Source of the DNA: Oegoconia quadripuncta
Taxonomy: Eukaryota; Arthropoda; Insecta; Lepidoptera; Autostichidae
Direction of reading: 5' to 3'
NCBI GenBank assembly: GCA_949316235.1
Contig: OX438759.1
Location: forward strand, 15,220,618 to 15,284,617
Length of the DNA: 64,000 bases
Shown here: in pieces, positions 42,321 to 54,164 of the stretch
Numbering within the stretch: position 1 is the first letter of the stretch
Layout of the letters: each line of letters begins with the position of its first letter
Notes under the pieces: generated by a model
The model's input: the letters and a program-made list of their open reading frames with translations, nothing else
Database searches by the model: none
Told to the model about the DNA's origin: nothing
Program-made: the position numbers and the translations under genes

Positions 42321-44210
42321 ATACACATGAACAGAGCAAAGTCATGCCAAATGTGACGGAACGAGGAAGCCATGTGGGAAAATAAATGCAGTAGGAAGAT
42401 AAGTGGGACAACTGTAAGTCACCATGTAGCTTTACATTGCTTTTCTAGTGTTTATCTTGCTAGCGGTACATAGTGCTTTAGGCATTGGTGGTTACGCTTT
42501 TCTCAGATATTATTATTAGAGATTCATAAAAATGCTCGAGTGCGTATAGTATAGAGCACAATACAATCGACGTTTCTCACAAATACGAGTAAGTAAATAA
42601 AAAATCAAGCCATATTTTAATAACCCTTGATTAATTAAAATCTTTTAAAGATAGAGATCAATCATTTATAGTAATTTAATATTTTCCGCACCATCAGTGT
42701 TCCCCGAATCTTACAATCTTCCACGGGTCCCTTCAGATTTTGACGGTAACCAATCAACAGTATGTGTTCAGTGGAAGCTGCCTTAATTAGTTGATGATTT
42801 GGATGTGCCTTTGTTTATTGGCTAGAGATAATTACCATTTTTATGGACATCTCCAAGTATAGGGTCCTCAATTTGCGGGAATCATACTCATCTTCACTTT
42901 CACTTTCTTACCTAGATTGTAGATGGATCCCACCTCTATACTCATTTCGTGCTCATCTCAACATTCCACCCCATGTTCTTAATATTATAACTGCAAAAGT
43001 GTGTTTATTAATTTATTATTATTAATATTAATACACTAGGAGCTTTAAGCTGATGCGATCAATGCACTAGTATTTGAACTAGTATTTTTTATATTCGTCA
43101 TGTCTATTATTTTTCGTGGACACAGAGCATCAAATGGTTTGATTTTTGCTCATGGATACTTATAAGATCGGAGATGGACTAGATTACTTTTCCTTAAAAA
43201 AAAAATAACGCAGGCAGCGTCGCGCTAATTTGTAGTACGTCAAGAGCTCTCATAACAACGTTCTAATGTTTCACCAAAACATTGTTTGTTAAACCATAAG
43301 ATTTAATCACTGTTTATCACACGAATCAATCAGCATAACCAATGACCCCGCTGGTCGTCGCGTTGTTCAGATGAAGCCATCAAAAGCCGTTCAAATCAGA
43401 TGTGGCGGCAGGGTTGTCCCATATTTTTTATTGGTACGTAGTGCGTAGGTAATAGATGAAAAAAAAGTTAAATTCTTACATGATATGTGACTCTACTTTC
43501 TTAATTAGCTGGCAATAAATATTAAAAATATAGAATATCGAACATTCGTTTATAAGAACAATTCACTCACATCTAAGTGATCCCAACCTTACGTTTTTCA
43601 TAATACCTTATTCAATTCCGTCTACCTATATCGCATAGTTTACAAAGTAATTGCTAGATAAATTATTCATTAGAAATTATAGATGGGATGGGTTCCTGAC
43701 TACACGATACGTGTCTGTCTCTAGGTTGTGGAGATATCTCCACTTATATGAGCGTCTCTCGCGAGTGTGCAAAGAATATTCAACTCTATTGTAAAAAAAA
43801 ATAATGTTAGATTACATATTATATTATATACATTTTCTTCGGTCATACATAACATTCCAAATTCAAATATTCCATCGGTAATAACACAAATTATCTTATT
43901 ATATTATCTTTCAAAATATATTGTCTTGCTATTTAAAAGAGACAACAATAAATATAAAGTAAACACATCATAATAGAGCTTTAGAATGTACACCTGTAAA
44001 AGGCGCTCTATATTATTCAACTTGTGGTTTCCTATTAATATTTTCCATTATTTCTGGACAGCCCTGGTGCGTCACATAATGGGCACATTTCGCGGTTCAA
44101 TGCGTGCGTCTGGCCTCGTTATTATCATAATAGTGCGTGCGACAAGCCGTACGCTCCTGATTGGAACGGTAATACACATCTCCACAATTTATCATAATTG
44201 ATGTTACAAA
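42321..44210. other. Unassigned stretch, no repeats recognised
   Basis: One of the longest segments without a family repeat. Frames at 42843, 43767 and 43986 are short and unrecognised. 44040-44170 is GC-richer (GGTGCGTCACATAATGGGCA). Confidence 0.4.
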
Positions 44211-44211
44211 A

Positions 44212-44242
44212 TATTTAAGCCTCTCCCAGTGTTGCTGTCAGT
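44212..44242 (+). promoter_or_regulatory. Candidate core promoter: TATA-like plus TCAGT initiator
   Basis: TATTTAA (44212-44218) is followed at 44238-44242 by TCAGT, the arthropod initiator; T of the first box to A of the second is 28 bases, the normal TATA-to-start distance. Downstream is open to 44477 but without an ATG in good context. It could belong to an LTR-type element or be chance. Confidence 0.3.
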
Positions 44243-46792
44243 GTATATCAAACATGTCCATGCACAGAACAATTTTGTATTAAAATCCGATACAAGTAAT
44301 ATCACCAGTATTACAGAAAAATATTATGAAGTTTCTTCAAAGAAAGTACAAGCCTATCCAAAGGTTTACGCACATATACAAACCGCTTACGCACACAGAA
44401 GCCTTTGTAAGCCTACCCTTCACGAGACGCGTGACGCAGGGAGTCTACCCTACGCACCCTTCGACCCCTACGCATGATTAGCTAAGTCCCTCCACCCCAT
44501 AGCGTCCCGCTTCCAAAGCGCCCTTTTTTATCGAATTTTGTCCTAAAATGGAAAACAAGTAACAGGTCACCAGAAGTTGGTAGTAGTATCAACTTTCACC
44601 CTTAGAACTGCCTCAAGAATGCGCAGACTCCAACTTGTCTTGTCGTCGGCAATCCGTGTCCCATATCTAACTCTGTCTAACGCCGGTCACGCCGCACTGT
44701 TTGGTTTCTCTTTCGCTCCTGCTTAGAGAGGGTTGTGTTCCATATTTCTATGTGTGAATTCAGGTTAGGCAAGTGTACACTCGCGGCCGGCTACCCCTTC
44801 GACATGCGATGCGTGTATGGCTATAGCGCGTGTTATATGTCTCACACGGAGGCATACGTGTGAACACTTCCTGCCGATTCCTGTTATCCTGGTACATGAG
44901 TATGTGTAGAGATTAGAATTTGCTAAGCAAACGCTGGTTTTTTTCTAACACATGCTTGCATGATGCTAATGTAGGCTTCTAATATTCATATCAATAGAAA
45001 CCACGAAGCCCGTTACGTAACATTTATGAATTTCTAAGCTCGTGCTCACACGTAGATATTTTCACACGGGTGTGCTTAGAGAGAGAATGGGATGGGAAAC
45101 AGTTTCTCGCTCTAACAAATGCACAAATGGAACTCACACGTAGATAAATGAATGACACATGAAGTTTGCCCACAAATAGGAATAACTGTTTTATTTAATT
45201 AATTTATGAGCCTTCAATGTTGAGAAGAGGCAATAGATGTTATTTACATCATAAACAGTTCTATTATCATAATTAAATTAGACTTAATAAACGTTTACGT
45301 AAACAATCTAATCGTGGAAATGAAAATGTAAAGGTTGCTAATAAAACTGAATGTAAAAGTAGACAGCAGTCATAAAAAAGGTAGCATAGAGTTTAGGCAA
45401 AACTAGGCAAAACTGAATTAGGAATTAGGCTAAAAAGTATGGAGAGCGAACTCCATTTCCCGAAGTTTTTTGGAATAGCTCTTTTAAAAATAATTGTTCA
45501 GAAACCAACTGACTTGATGACTGTCATCGTTTCACAAATCTATCACGTGTTATTTTATTATTATTATGAGGTTACGTAAAACTCGTCGAAAGAATGCGAC
45601 TATTGACCAGGCATTGATGTTAGAGTTTAACAATCGTATATTTTGCCAACAAACATTCTACATGTCGTAAACTAGTCACCCTAAAAATCTGTAAATTAAA
45701 AATTAAACCAAGTAGTTTTAGTAAACCTCTATACAGTTTAATAGAGTTTACAAAACACTTTTTGAATTTTTCATTCCTGAAGATATGATATGCATCTATG
45801 TTTTGGACTGTATCTGGAAATTGTAAATCATTTTATTTTAATATTTTAAATCACGAAGCGTTTCATTATAAGATGAAAATAAATATATCATTATTTCAGA
45901 TACACACACCCACTGATTATTCTAGCTTTTACAACTATGTTAAACGAGCATTCATTTCAGATCACATCAGATATTAAATGTTACGTCTTCAGTCTTCTTT
46001 CTTCTATTATTTTTATTCTTTCTCATCTGTGTTAACTTGTTTATTTCCAGGATCCAGTTCTATTCTTTATAGTCAGTCATAGTCAAACTTAGAGCGTAAG
46101 TCAAGTCATAGTTCGTTTTTTTTTTTGGGTACTTTTCCAATATTATTGGAAGGTTGTTTAAAAGTATTTTATGGAAAATAAGCTGCATCCACACTATGCC
46201 ACCAACAAAGTCGCACAAATACCCCGACGAAGGGCTAGCAAGTGGACACTTTGTGTGTCACACTGTGTACGTACTTCAGCTGGGCTGTTAGCCCAACACA
46301 TCTGGGCAAACACAATATTTGCCCAAGGTCGCCATGACCGGTTGAGCTTTCATTTTACCGTTTAACCAAATGCGGACCCCATTTTTAGGGAAAACTCTTA
46401 TTCAATATTTATAATTGATTTTTTCCTTGAAAGTGACTTCCGTAGGTTTACACAATTAGAGTGGTTCAGTGTTTAAATTAAATGTAATTGTGAAGCTTTG
46501 TTTTGGAATACTATATTTATAAGATATATAATAACTTGATATGTTGCACCTCTATTTTTCTTGTTACAGTATATTTTATGTATTCTAAGATCCAAATCAT
46601 GTATTGATTATAAGAATATTAATGAATTAATCGTTTATTCATTAGTGATACTCAGGTACACAGGTAGTTGTGTTGAGTAAACGTTGTAACTTATGAATAT
46701 GATCTCTGTGTCATCCAAATTTGGTATACTAATATTGTGGTCACGTTAAATTAGTATATTAAGAGTATCAGTATTAATTATTAATGACGACC
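44243..46792. other. Unassigned stretch with GC-richer first part
   Basis: 44390-44900 is notably C- and CG-rich for this window, then AT-rich again. The frame at 46171-46365 is not recognised. No SINE or LINE found across 2.5 kb, which is unusual here. Confidence 0.4.
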
Positions 46793-46911
46793 TGCTTGGT
46801 GTAGTGGTTAGAAACTCTACTACTATACCAAATGGTCGCGGGTACAAACATTTGCCCCTGATGGGATTCGAACCTTGAAACGGGGCTTTGGTTACTCAAT
46901 CGGTCGTCATT
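46793..46911. mobile_element. Two convergent tRNA-like SINE heads
   Basis: Plus strand AATGACGACCTGCTTGGTGT...GTAGTGGTTAGAAACTC is a SINE-3 head. Reading the minus strand from 46911 gives AATGACGACCGATTGAGTAA, then B box GGTTCGAATCCC and AGGGGCAAATG, a second head. The two face each other with their bodies missing and share the outer AATGACGACC as an inverted repeat. Confidence 0.7.
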
Positions 46912-47273
46912 CATAATAGAAAATTAATGTCTATTACTTTCCTTTCCAGGTAACTAAGACGATCTTCACTCAAGAGTCGAGTCCCACTTATCGGAAGAGT
47001 TCCCGCAGGATTAGAGACGTAAATCAGGCCTAATCCCGGACCGCGCGCCGCGCCGTGTGCGGCCGCACGTTTATGATGTTTTGGTAGCTGGGAATTTTTA
47101 TTAGTGTTATTATTAAAATTGGTGATTTTTATAAGCATTACCTATCATTTTAGTATTCTTACCTTACCGTCGTCGCTTTTATGCCTCAGGCAGTATAAAA
47201 GCCGTTTATGAAAGTAGGGTTTATGACAGAGAGACGTTCTGTAAGTTTTTAGTAGGAACATCTTTCTATGTTT
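46912..47273. other. Unassigned, CG-rich spot
   Basis: 47036-47072 is strongly CG-rich (GCGCCGCGCCGTGTGCGGCC). A 75-residue minus frame at 46911-47138 includes SGTRLLSEDRLSYLERKVID, which looks protein-like but I cannot place it. Confidence 0.4.
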
Positions 47274-47605
47274 CCGCCTCCGTGGCTCAATGTAAACAAC
47301 ATTGGGTTTACGTTTCGAAGGTCGCGGGTTCGATCCCCAGCGGGGTATATATTTAGTACTCGGTTTGGTTGGTGGTAGGGCATATTAAATGTCCGCCTGG
47401 CTAGCTACCACCACCTTATCTAAATCTGCCGCCAAACAGCAATGTTAATAGCATTGTTGTGTTCCGGTTGTCAGAGATAAGATAGACTGTCCCCCAAAAG
47501 TGTTGGGGTTTCTGGGTCAGTACGCTTCCACGTTCGACCTCAACTTCACTTAACATCAGGTGTGATTGAGGTCAAGTACGAACCCATCGTGCATAAAAAA
47601 AAAAA
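47274..47605 (+). mobile_element. SINE-1, full length
   Basis: CGCCTCCGTGGCTCAATG head, B box GGTTCGATCCC, body and A11-type tail as in 8029-8363. Confidence 0.9.
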
Positions 47606-48357
47606 TTTAGATTTTGAATTCAATTTAGAGGCTTTGACTCTAAAGTCACTGAGGTAGCAATAGAGTCACGTGGGGCACCGACTGCCTTGACAAAGCGCCG
47701 TGCGGATTACCACTGTTGATCCTGGTGTTTGGCTGTGGCTAATTCTTCTTTTTATAGAGTATACAAGCATATTAGAAAAAGGGTGTAACTACTATATTAC
47801 GGCTTTTATGGACCAACACGTCTTTTAACAAAGAAGGTTTTATACGATTCCTAACCACTCAACCCTCTCACGCCTGTTGCAAACTTAATGGTCCGATAGA
47901 GAGCGGACGTGGGGCTGATAACTCTTCCGCCGCCCACACTGTCCGCACCGCGGTCAGGGACACAGTTGCGTAACTCTATCAGTCAACGCGCTCGCAAAAT
48001 TAGGCCACACGATAAGCGCAGGATTTACAAAAATGAGGATTACTGAGCTTTACGCCTGGCGCGTAATTGGCCCTTTTTACCAGACAGAATCAATGGCGTG
48101 CCCTTCATACAGGCAGAAAGGCAGTTCCTACGCTAGCAAATTGTAAACTTTGCTTCAAATGCATTGTCAAAACAGCTGATTCATACTGATGATTGCTACA
48201 AAAGTAAGTTATTATTTTGTAGTAGTATTTTTTTAATAGCATATGCCTACCCTGTGACAAAATGCTGTGCACGCCACTGTACTGACAGATAAATACATAA
48301 ACCCTATCCGCTATCATTTCCAATAGATTTAAATTGGGCATTCAATAAATGATATGG
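47606..48357. other. Unassigned stretch
   Basis: 47640-48020 is moderately GC-rich with no recognised element or protein. Confidence 0.4.
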
Positions 48358-48590
48358 TGACCGTTTGGTGTAGTGGATAGTGAACATTAAGCGAAACCAA
48401 CGGTTGCGGGTTCGAATCTCGCGAGGGGTAAATGTTTGTGTGATGAATACGAACATCTATTCCCGAATTGTGGATAATAAATATTTATGTATGTTCATCC
48501 GTTATCTAGTATCCATAGTACAAGCTTTGCTTAGTTTGGGACTAGATAATAGATGTAAGTGTCCTAAATATTTATTGATTTATTATTTAT
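48358..48590 (+). mobile_element. SINE-2, near full length
   Basis: Head GACCGTTTGGTGTAGTGGAT, B box GGTTCGAATCTC, body with GTACAAGCTTTGCTTAGTTT, end TATTTATTGATTTATTATT. Confidence 0.9.
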
Positions 48591-49224
48591 ATTAGGTATT
48601 TGACGTTGAAATAACTGCTTGAAGTATGAAGTTAGAAAATTTAAAAAAAAACTGTGTTAGTGACCGTACAGTCATCTGCAGCTAAAGTATACCTTCATGT
48701 TCTGTACACTCATCTATTGAATATATGTCTTACAAAGAAAAAGTAGGAACTATTACTTAATTTGTGCCGGTGCGTAGTGTACCCTGCATGAGTAGTGTTG
48801 TCAGGTCATGAAACTTCGATACCTGTAGCTTATTTGGTCTTATAAGGTGGTACACTTTTTATTGTAGGTGATTGTACCTTTTAGTTTGGTTGACTAATAC
48901 TAAAAATAATTAAACCAATTAGTCGGTGATTATCCTAGAAACAGCGCAAGGCAATTAGCAACGGTTTGTTAGTAAATAATAAATATTGTTATGACCGCTC
49001 ACCCATGCGCCAGCGCAGCTTGTCCGTTTGATGTGTCTGTACTTAGGCACTTAAGACGCGTTTGTTTTACAACAATTATTAGGTTTATTTAATGATTATT
49101 GAAAATTATTGCTGTTTCGTACATAAAATGTATTATTTACCAAGTGATGTAACAAGGTTTGGTTAAGAAATTAAAATAGAGAGAATGCTCAACGCTAGAA
49201 TGTTCATGTTTCGAAGTTTTGAAT
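48591..49224. other. Unassigned stretch
   Basis: No element recognised. Confidence 0.4.
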
Positions 49225-49395
49225 GAATGAAATAAAACCAAAAAACTATGTTAAAGCTAAATATTTCTGGAACGGCTTATTTACTTCTTATAGAAATATA
49301 TAAACCTGACTCTCATTTAGTCTTTAATATAAATCGAACCACGCATTACTGTGATACGTCCGTAAAACCAACGTCGTCAAACACATAAATAAATA
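49225..49395 (-). repeat. REP-1 fragment, minus
   Basis: AAAGCTAAATATTTCTGGAACGG-type start and AAATCGAACCACGCATTACT, GTCCGTAAAACCAACGTCGT are the antisense REP-1 blocks; the final hallmark is lost. Confidence 0.5.
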
Positions 49396-49602
49396 AATAT
49401 TTCGTACATTTACACCAATTTCAATATATTGCATTTATGTTGTATACATGATCTTAAAAATATTTATAGGTATCAACCATAAACTCTGCTACGGTAGAGC
49501 AATTAAATTTAAAATGCGTGCACATAAATAAATATACGGATTAATTAATTAGAACAATTTGGAATTATTTGCGTAGAATAAAAAATATAAAACAATGCAT
49601 TA

Positions 49603-49870
49603 GACGGACCTGTTTGGTGTAGTGGTTAGCCACTGTGGCTATACCAAAAGGTTGCTGATTCGAATCCCGCTAAGGGCATATGTTTGTGTGATGATTACGG
49701 ACATTTGTACCCGAGTTATGGATGTTTTCATTTATAATAACTATTTATTTACAAAATAAAAATGTATTTTTGTAGTAAATCAACCATCTGGTATCCACAA
49801 CACAAGCCTTTAGTTGCTTACTGTGGAACTAGATGGCGCTGTGTGTATGTCTAATGATATTTTTTTTTAA
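49603..49870 (+). mobile_element. SINE-3, near full length
   Basis: Head CTGTTTGGTGTAGTGGTTAG, B box region GATTCGAATCCC, body CAACCATCTGGTATCCACAA, end GTGGAACTAGATGGCGCTGT. Parallel to 24182-24452. Confidence 0.85.
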
Positions 49871-49980
49871 TGCAACTACAAAATAATATAACACTTAAAT
49901 GTCCTCAATAATTATATCTATCTTCTCTGTCCTCTAGGAACTCTGCAGTAATAACATTTATTTATTAGGTATTCCTTTAG

Positions 49981-50130
49981 TCAATCATCCTGCCCCAAAA
50001 TAAGCAAATGTGTACTGTGGATACCAGACAACGGATAAACATCCATGACTTGGGAATAAATGTTCGTATTCATCAGACAAATATTATACGTCAATCGGTC
50101 GACACCCGTCGTTTTTCGTCGGGGCTTAAT
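49981..50130 (-). repeat. SINE-2 3' part joined to REP-1 end
   Basis: 49981-50090 is the reversed SINE-2 body (ACGGATAAACATCCATGACT, GGGAATAAATGTTCGTATTC). It runs directly into CGACACCCGTCGTTTTTCGT (50100-50119), the antisense end of REP-1. Confidence 0.65.
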
Positions 50131-50435
50131 ATCATCACAAAATATATTCCAAATAGTTATACATTTTAAACGAAGTTCTTATAACAAAAAAAGTTTAAAA
50201 AAGTCAATTCCAAAGCACCGCACTTCCTTCTCAGAAGCCCCTCGAGATCGGAAAGAAAGGGCTATTATAATGCAGACCAAACGACTATTTTTAATCCTTT
50301 TTCTTCCGTTTGTCATTATCAACGTCCATATAAATCAGTGAATCACCATCTTCAACCAAACATATCATACATTAGGTATCCACAGATGATAAAATGTTTA
50401 TGTCTCATGTCCGAGAATAGACAACGTAAGGTTTA
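50131..50435. other. Unassigned stretch
   Basis: A 93-residue plus frame (50060-50341) crosses the repeat above and is not recognised. Confidence 0.35.
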
Positions 50436-50485
50436 TAAACCGGAGATTGCGGGTACGAATCCCAGTGAGGTAAATGTTCAGTAAA
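50436..50485 (+). repeat. tRNA-like B-box relic of a SINE
   Basis: GGAGATTGCGGGTACGAATC then CCAGTGAGGTAAATGTTC resembles the T-arm and junction of SINE-2; the rest is gone. Confidence 0.5.
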
Positions 50486-50703
50486 ATACAAGATTAATAC
50501 AGTTTATTGCACAAAATGTAAATATACATTTCTCTAAAAATTACAATAAATAATAATTATAACGCCCCATCTATCACGTCCAAAACGTAACTGTCGTATT
50601 CACGCACGTTATCAATAATGTGACAAAGCACAAAAACTATATATGTCGCTACAGGTCTCATTTTGGTAATTAAAATATTATGTGCGAAAACAGGCACGTC
50701 GTC

Positions 50704-50889
50704 GGCTAGCTACCACCATTTTATCTAAATCTGCTGCCAAGCAGCAATGTTAATAGCATTGTTGTGTTCCGGTTGTCAGAGATAAGATAGCCAGTCCCCC
50801 AAATGTGTTGGGGTTTCCGGGTTCGACCTCATCTTCACTTAATATCAGGTGTGATTGAGGTCAAGTACCAACACAAGTGCATAAAAAAT
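50704..50889 (+). mobile_element. SINE-1, 5'-truncated with small deletion
   Basis: GGCTAGCTACCACCATTTTA to GTGCATAAAAAA. CAGTACGCTTCCACC, present in other copies after TTTCCGGG, is deleted at about 50820. Confidence 0.85.
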
Positions 50890-50939
50890 ATATTAAATAC
50901 ACATTATTGCACAATTAACAAAAACTATTATGATTACAG

Positions 50940-51080
50940 CATATATCAATGTCCGACATTTGCTATTAAATGTCCACACTTATTATCTGGTCACATGCCA
51001 ATGAAAAGTTTGGACATTCAATGGCAAATGTAAATTATGTGGAAGTGTAGAAGACGTTTTCCACATTTTTAGAGCGAATA
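50940..51080 (+). pseudogene. LINE reverse-transcriptase C-terminal fragment
   Basis: Plus-strand reading gives LSGHMPMKS and KCKLCGSVEDVFHIFRA in nearby frames. A C..CG..ED..H....C-type pattern after an LTGH-like string is the zinc-knuckle end of R1/Jockey/I-group reverse transcriptases. Short and frameshifted. Confidence 0.5.
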
Positions 51081-51095
51081 CTTATTCGAACAATT

Positions 51096-51408
51096 CATGA
51101 TGGAAGCAACATTTAGAGCTGAAACCGCGGCTGAACAAGCTCAAAGTAACAAGCGCCGTAAATATGCGTGAATCTCTATAAACCACGAGTTTGCGGCGCT
51201 TGCAGTGGAGACATTGGGCCCGTGGTCTTCTGACACTAAACAATTTGTAAAAGATTTATCCGTTAGACTGGCCCACGCCTCCGGAGATGTGAGAGCTGGT
51301 GCCTACTTTGCTCAGCAGCTGAGCTTATGCATTCAGCGGGGCAATAGCGCTAGCGTACTAGGTACTATTCCTCACGGAAGCGAGTTGGACGGCGTATTTT
51401 TTCTATAA
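51096..51408 (+). pseudogene. Non-LTR retrotransposon C-terminus, ETLG type
   Basis: The plus frame reads MMEATFRAETAAEQAQSNKR, a TGA, then HEFAALAVETLGPWSSDTKQ, FVKDLSVRLAHASGDVRAGA, YFAQQLSLCIQRGNSASVLG, TIPH and a stop at 51408. The layout, an AAE.A...K..KY stretch, then A.ETLG.W......F...L, then QRGN.ASVLGT, is one I associate with the C-termini of certain invertebrate non-LTR retrotransposon proteins. Apart from the single stop the frame is intact. It is a different lineage from the J-type and RTE pieces elsewhere. Clade not assigned. Confidence 0.6.
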
Positions 51409-51844
51409 GATATAAGTATTTTTAATTGTGTTTTATAAATTTGTTGATTCATGATTGCCTAATTATAATTTTACATACGAAGTATCCCTTTAACAAGTTT
51501 TCATATAACACCCCACAGGATGACTTTTTTAATAATTTTATTATCCATTTATTAGAATCTATTACAACTGGCTCAGTGAGGATTGGCGGTGATACCAAAA
51601 GGTACATAATTTATCTACAGAACACGAGAGGGGTGGATTAAAATAACTTGTCACACCCTGTCATTGAACACGATCCTAAGTAGCACTTAGTTCGAGGGCT
51701 TTGATGCTATCACGACTGTCAACTGCATCTAAAGATAGATCGATGTTGTCGGTGCGTATCGTGTTTTAAACTTTTTGTCCCTTCACTATTCTCCGTACAT
51801 TTTACACGTGGTGAAGAATTCAAATATTAAACTTTTTATATGGG
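51409..51844. other. Unassigned stretch
   Basis: No element recognised. Confidence 0.4.
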
Positions 51845-52242
51845 TAGGTAACTATTTAAGGGGCAATGTATACGCTTTTATAATAAGGTTCCAGTGGACA
51901 TTCAAAATTTACCTTTAAATAAATTCAAAAACCATCATGAAGCAGACATTATTTACCAAAGGCTATTATAAAATTTCTTTACTATCTGGATGATAAGCAA
52001 GCATGGACATAGGCCGCTCGGCGACATTCAGTCTAATTATACAATATAATATAATTGTAACCCAAACTTATTTTAAAAAAGCAACCGTTGAGTTTCTTGC
52101 TCGTTCTTCTCTGGGGAATCAGCTTTGTGAATGAGCAATAATGTCAATAATTTTAATAATAAGATAAAAAATGTCACGTTTTCAAGTGATAATTTTTATC
52201 CTACGAAATAAATATTTTTTTGATTTGATTTGATTTTCTTTC
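51845..52242 (+). mobile_element. J-type LINE 3' end, plus
   Basis: CAATGTATACGCTTTTATAA, TTCCAGTGGACATTCAAAAT (encoding F.NKVP..IQN), then the 3' UTR with TCTTGCTCGTTCTTCTCTGG and a TTGATTTGATTTGATTTT tail. This tail variant pairs with the reversed tail at 3340. Confidence 0.8.
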
Positions 52243-52532
52243 TTTGAACCTTTCTGTTCATTCTGTTCTACCCACCGGTAACCCTATCATGTTTTAATGT
52301 TTTTGTCAACCTTGACTTTGACAGATTCGTCATCAAACACGATGAAGTTATAAATGCTCCAAAAGTGACGTGATGTAAGCACAAACAAGACACACAATCA
52401 AAATGATCCAATTTGGGATCTAATTTATGTGACAGGATGCCAAGCAGGGAATTTAATAAGGCTCACGCCTAATTTTAGACTTTGATTTGTAGAGCGTTGA
52501 CAAACGTAAACAAGTGAAAAAAATTGGTAGGT

Positions 52533-52862
52533 ATTTTTTTATGCGCAACGGATAAGCTCTTGACCTCAATCACACCTGAGGTTGAGTGAAGATAAGGCCG
52601 AAAGTTGAAGTGTACTGACCCGGAATCCTCACCTTATTTGGGGGACTGGCTATCTCATCTCTGATAACCGGAAAACAACAATGCTACCAACATTGCTGTT
52701 TGGTGGCAGATATAGATAAGATGGTGGTAGCTAGCCAGTCGGACATTTAAAATGCCCTATCACCAACCAAACCGAGTACTAAACATTTACCCCGTTGGGG
52801 GTCCAAGTCGCGACCTGTGAATCGTAAAAACTATGTTGTTTACATTGAGCCACGGAGGCGGT
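52533..52862 (-). mobile_element. SINE-1, full length, minus
   Basis: T-rich start (reversed A tail), GACCTCAATCACACCTGAGG, GATAAGATGGTGGTAGCTAG, and head reversed as AACCGCCTCCGTGGCTCAAT. Somewhat diverged; the B box is altered. Confidence 0.9.
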
Positions 52863-53590
52863 TAAGTATTTTATTGACCCTCGATGCAAAAGGGGGGTTA
52901 AGTTTGAAGTTAAATGTCTGTTTGTGGCTTTGTAGCGCCATAACGGCTGGACAGATTTGAAAAGTTGACTGTAAATTTGATTTGTTTTAAAAAAGGACTC
53001 TTATTAATTGTTATAATTACCTCTACCATGTAACGCCATATAAAAAATATAAAAAGGTACCACCAAGTGGTCTATTTTCCTATAAGAGTTATATTTTAAC
53101 GACAATTACATGTCCTATACCCTCCATACAAAAGATTGACTTCAATTTTTTGCTGTTTTATTGGTTACAATTTGTTTCACATAAGCGACTACCGACTCGC
53201 AATTTTTATCACCATTTTCAAGATATACATTATCCACTATAGGCTCATAAAAATTAACATTAATACAAACTGATACATGCACACGAGTGCAGGCAGTACC
53301 GCCGATAGGTAATCTTCATTGATAAAAAAAGCAAAAAACGCGGAGACCTATATTATGTGCTGTGGTCAATATTGCGTACGTTTATCAGTTGCATCAATCT
53401 TGTAGGAGATGCTGAACTATTATGCGACTTTAGTACAGTAAGGATACATTATTAAATTCCTATAATCTTAAAGGTCGTGATTTTTTGTACATGGATAGAG
53501 TAATGAGTAGAGTACCTGAGTACCTGTCAGTGAAAGAATAAAAATGTTGTCTAACAAATAGGTTAACCTGGATCTGGATGATAGGGTTTT
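52863..53590. other. Unassigned stretch
   Basis: GGGGGGTTAAGTTTGAAG and GCCATAACGGCTGGACAGAT (52895-52955) have the style of REP-1 but do not align. A REP-3 scrap (TAAAGGTCGTGATTTTTTG) is at 53470. Confidence 0.4.
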
Positions 53591-53918
53591 AACCGCCTCC
53601 GTGGCTCAATGTAAACAACATTGGGTTTACGATTCGGAGGTCGCGGGTTCGATCCCCAGCGGGGTACATGTTTAAGTACTCGGTTTGGTTGGTGGTAGGG
53701 CATTTTAAATATCCGCCTGGCTAGCTACCACCATCTTATCTAAATCTGCCGCCAAGCAGCGATGTTAATAGCATTGTCGTGTTCCGGTTGTCAGAGATAA
53801 GATAGCCAGTCCCCCAAATGTGTTGGGGTTTCCGGGTCAGTACGCTTCCATCTTCGACCTCATCTTCACTTAACATCAGGTGCGATTGAGGTCAAGTACC
53901 AATGCATAAAAAAAAAAA
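53591..53918 (+). mobile_element. SINE-1, full length
   Basis: AACCGCCTCCGTGGCTCAAT, B box GGTTCGATCCC, A12-type tail. Very similar to 8029-8363. Confidence 0.9.
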
Positions 53919-54164
53919 GGTAGCTTGCTTTAAATATGGTATAGGTATTTAGTAATGAAATATAGACTAGTAGATTAAAATTACCACTAAATTACATTCA
54001 GTCGGCGAATATACTTCGAACTCCTCTGTAACTATTTTCCAAAAAAATATCAATTACTTTTTTATATTTATGAAAAATTTCACCGAAGGCATTTCACGAC
54101 TCAATAAACTAATTTTAGAAAGTATTAAGTAAACATTATACGTCACATAAGTCGTCTCCGCAAA
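53919..54164. other. Spacer, nothing recognised
   Basis: AT-rich; no family repeat. Confidence 0.4.

Noticed and set aside
43986..44477. LTR retrotransposon with primer-binding site near 44060-44100
   Set aside because: The TGGTGCGTCACATAATGGG string and promoter-like elements are suggestive, but no paired direct repeat, polypurine tract or gag/pol sequence is in the window.
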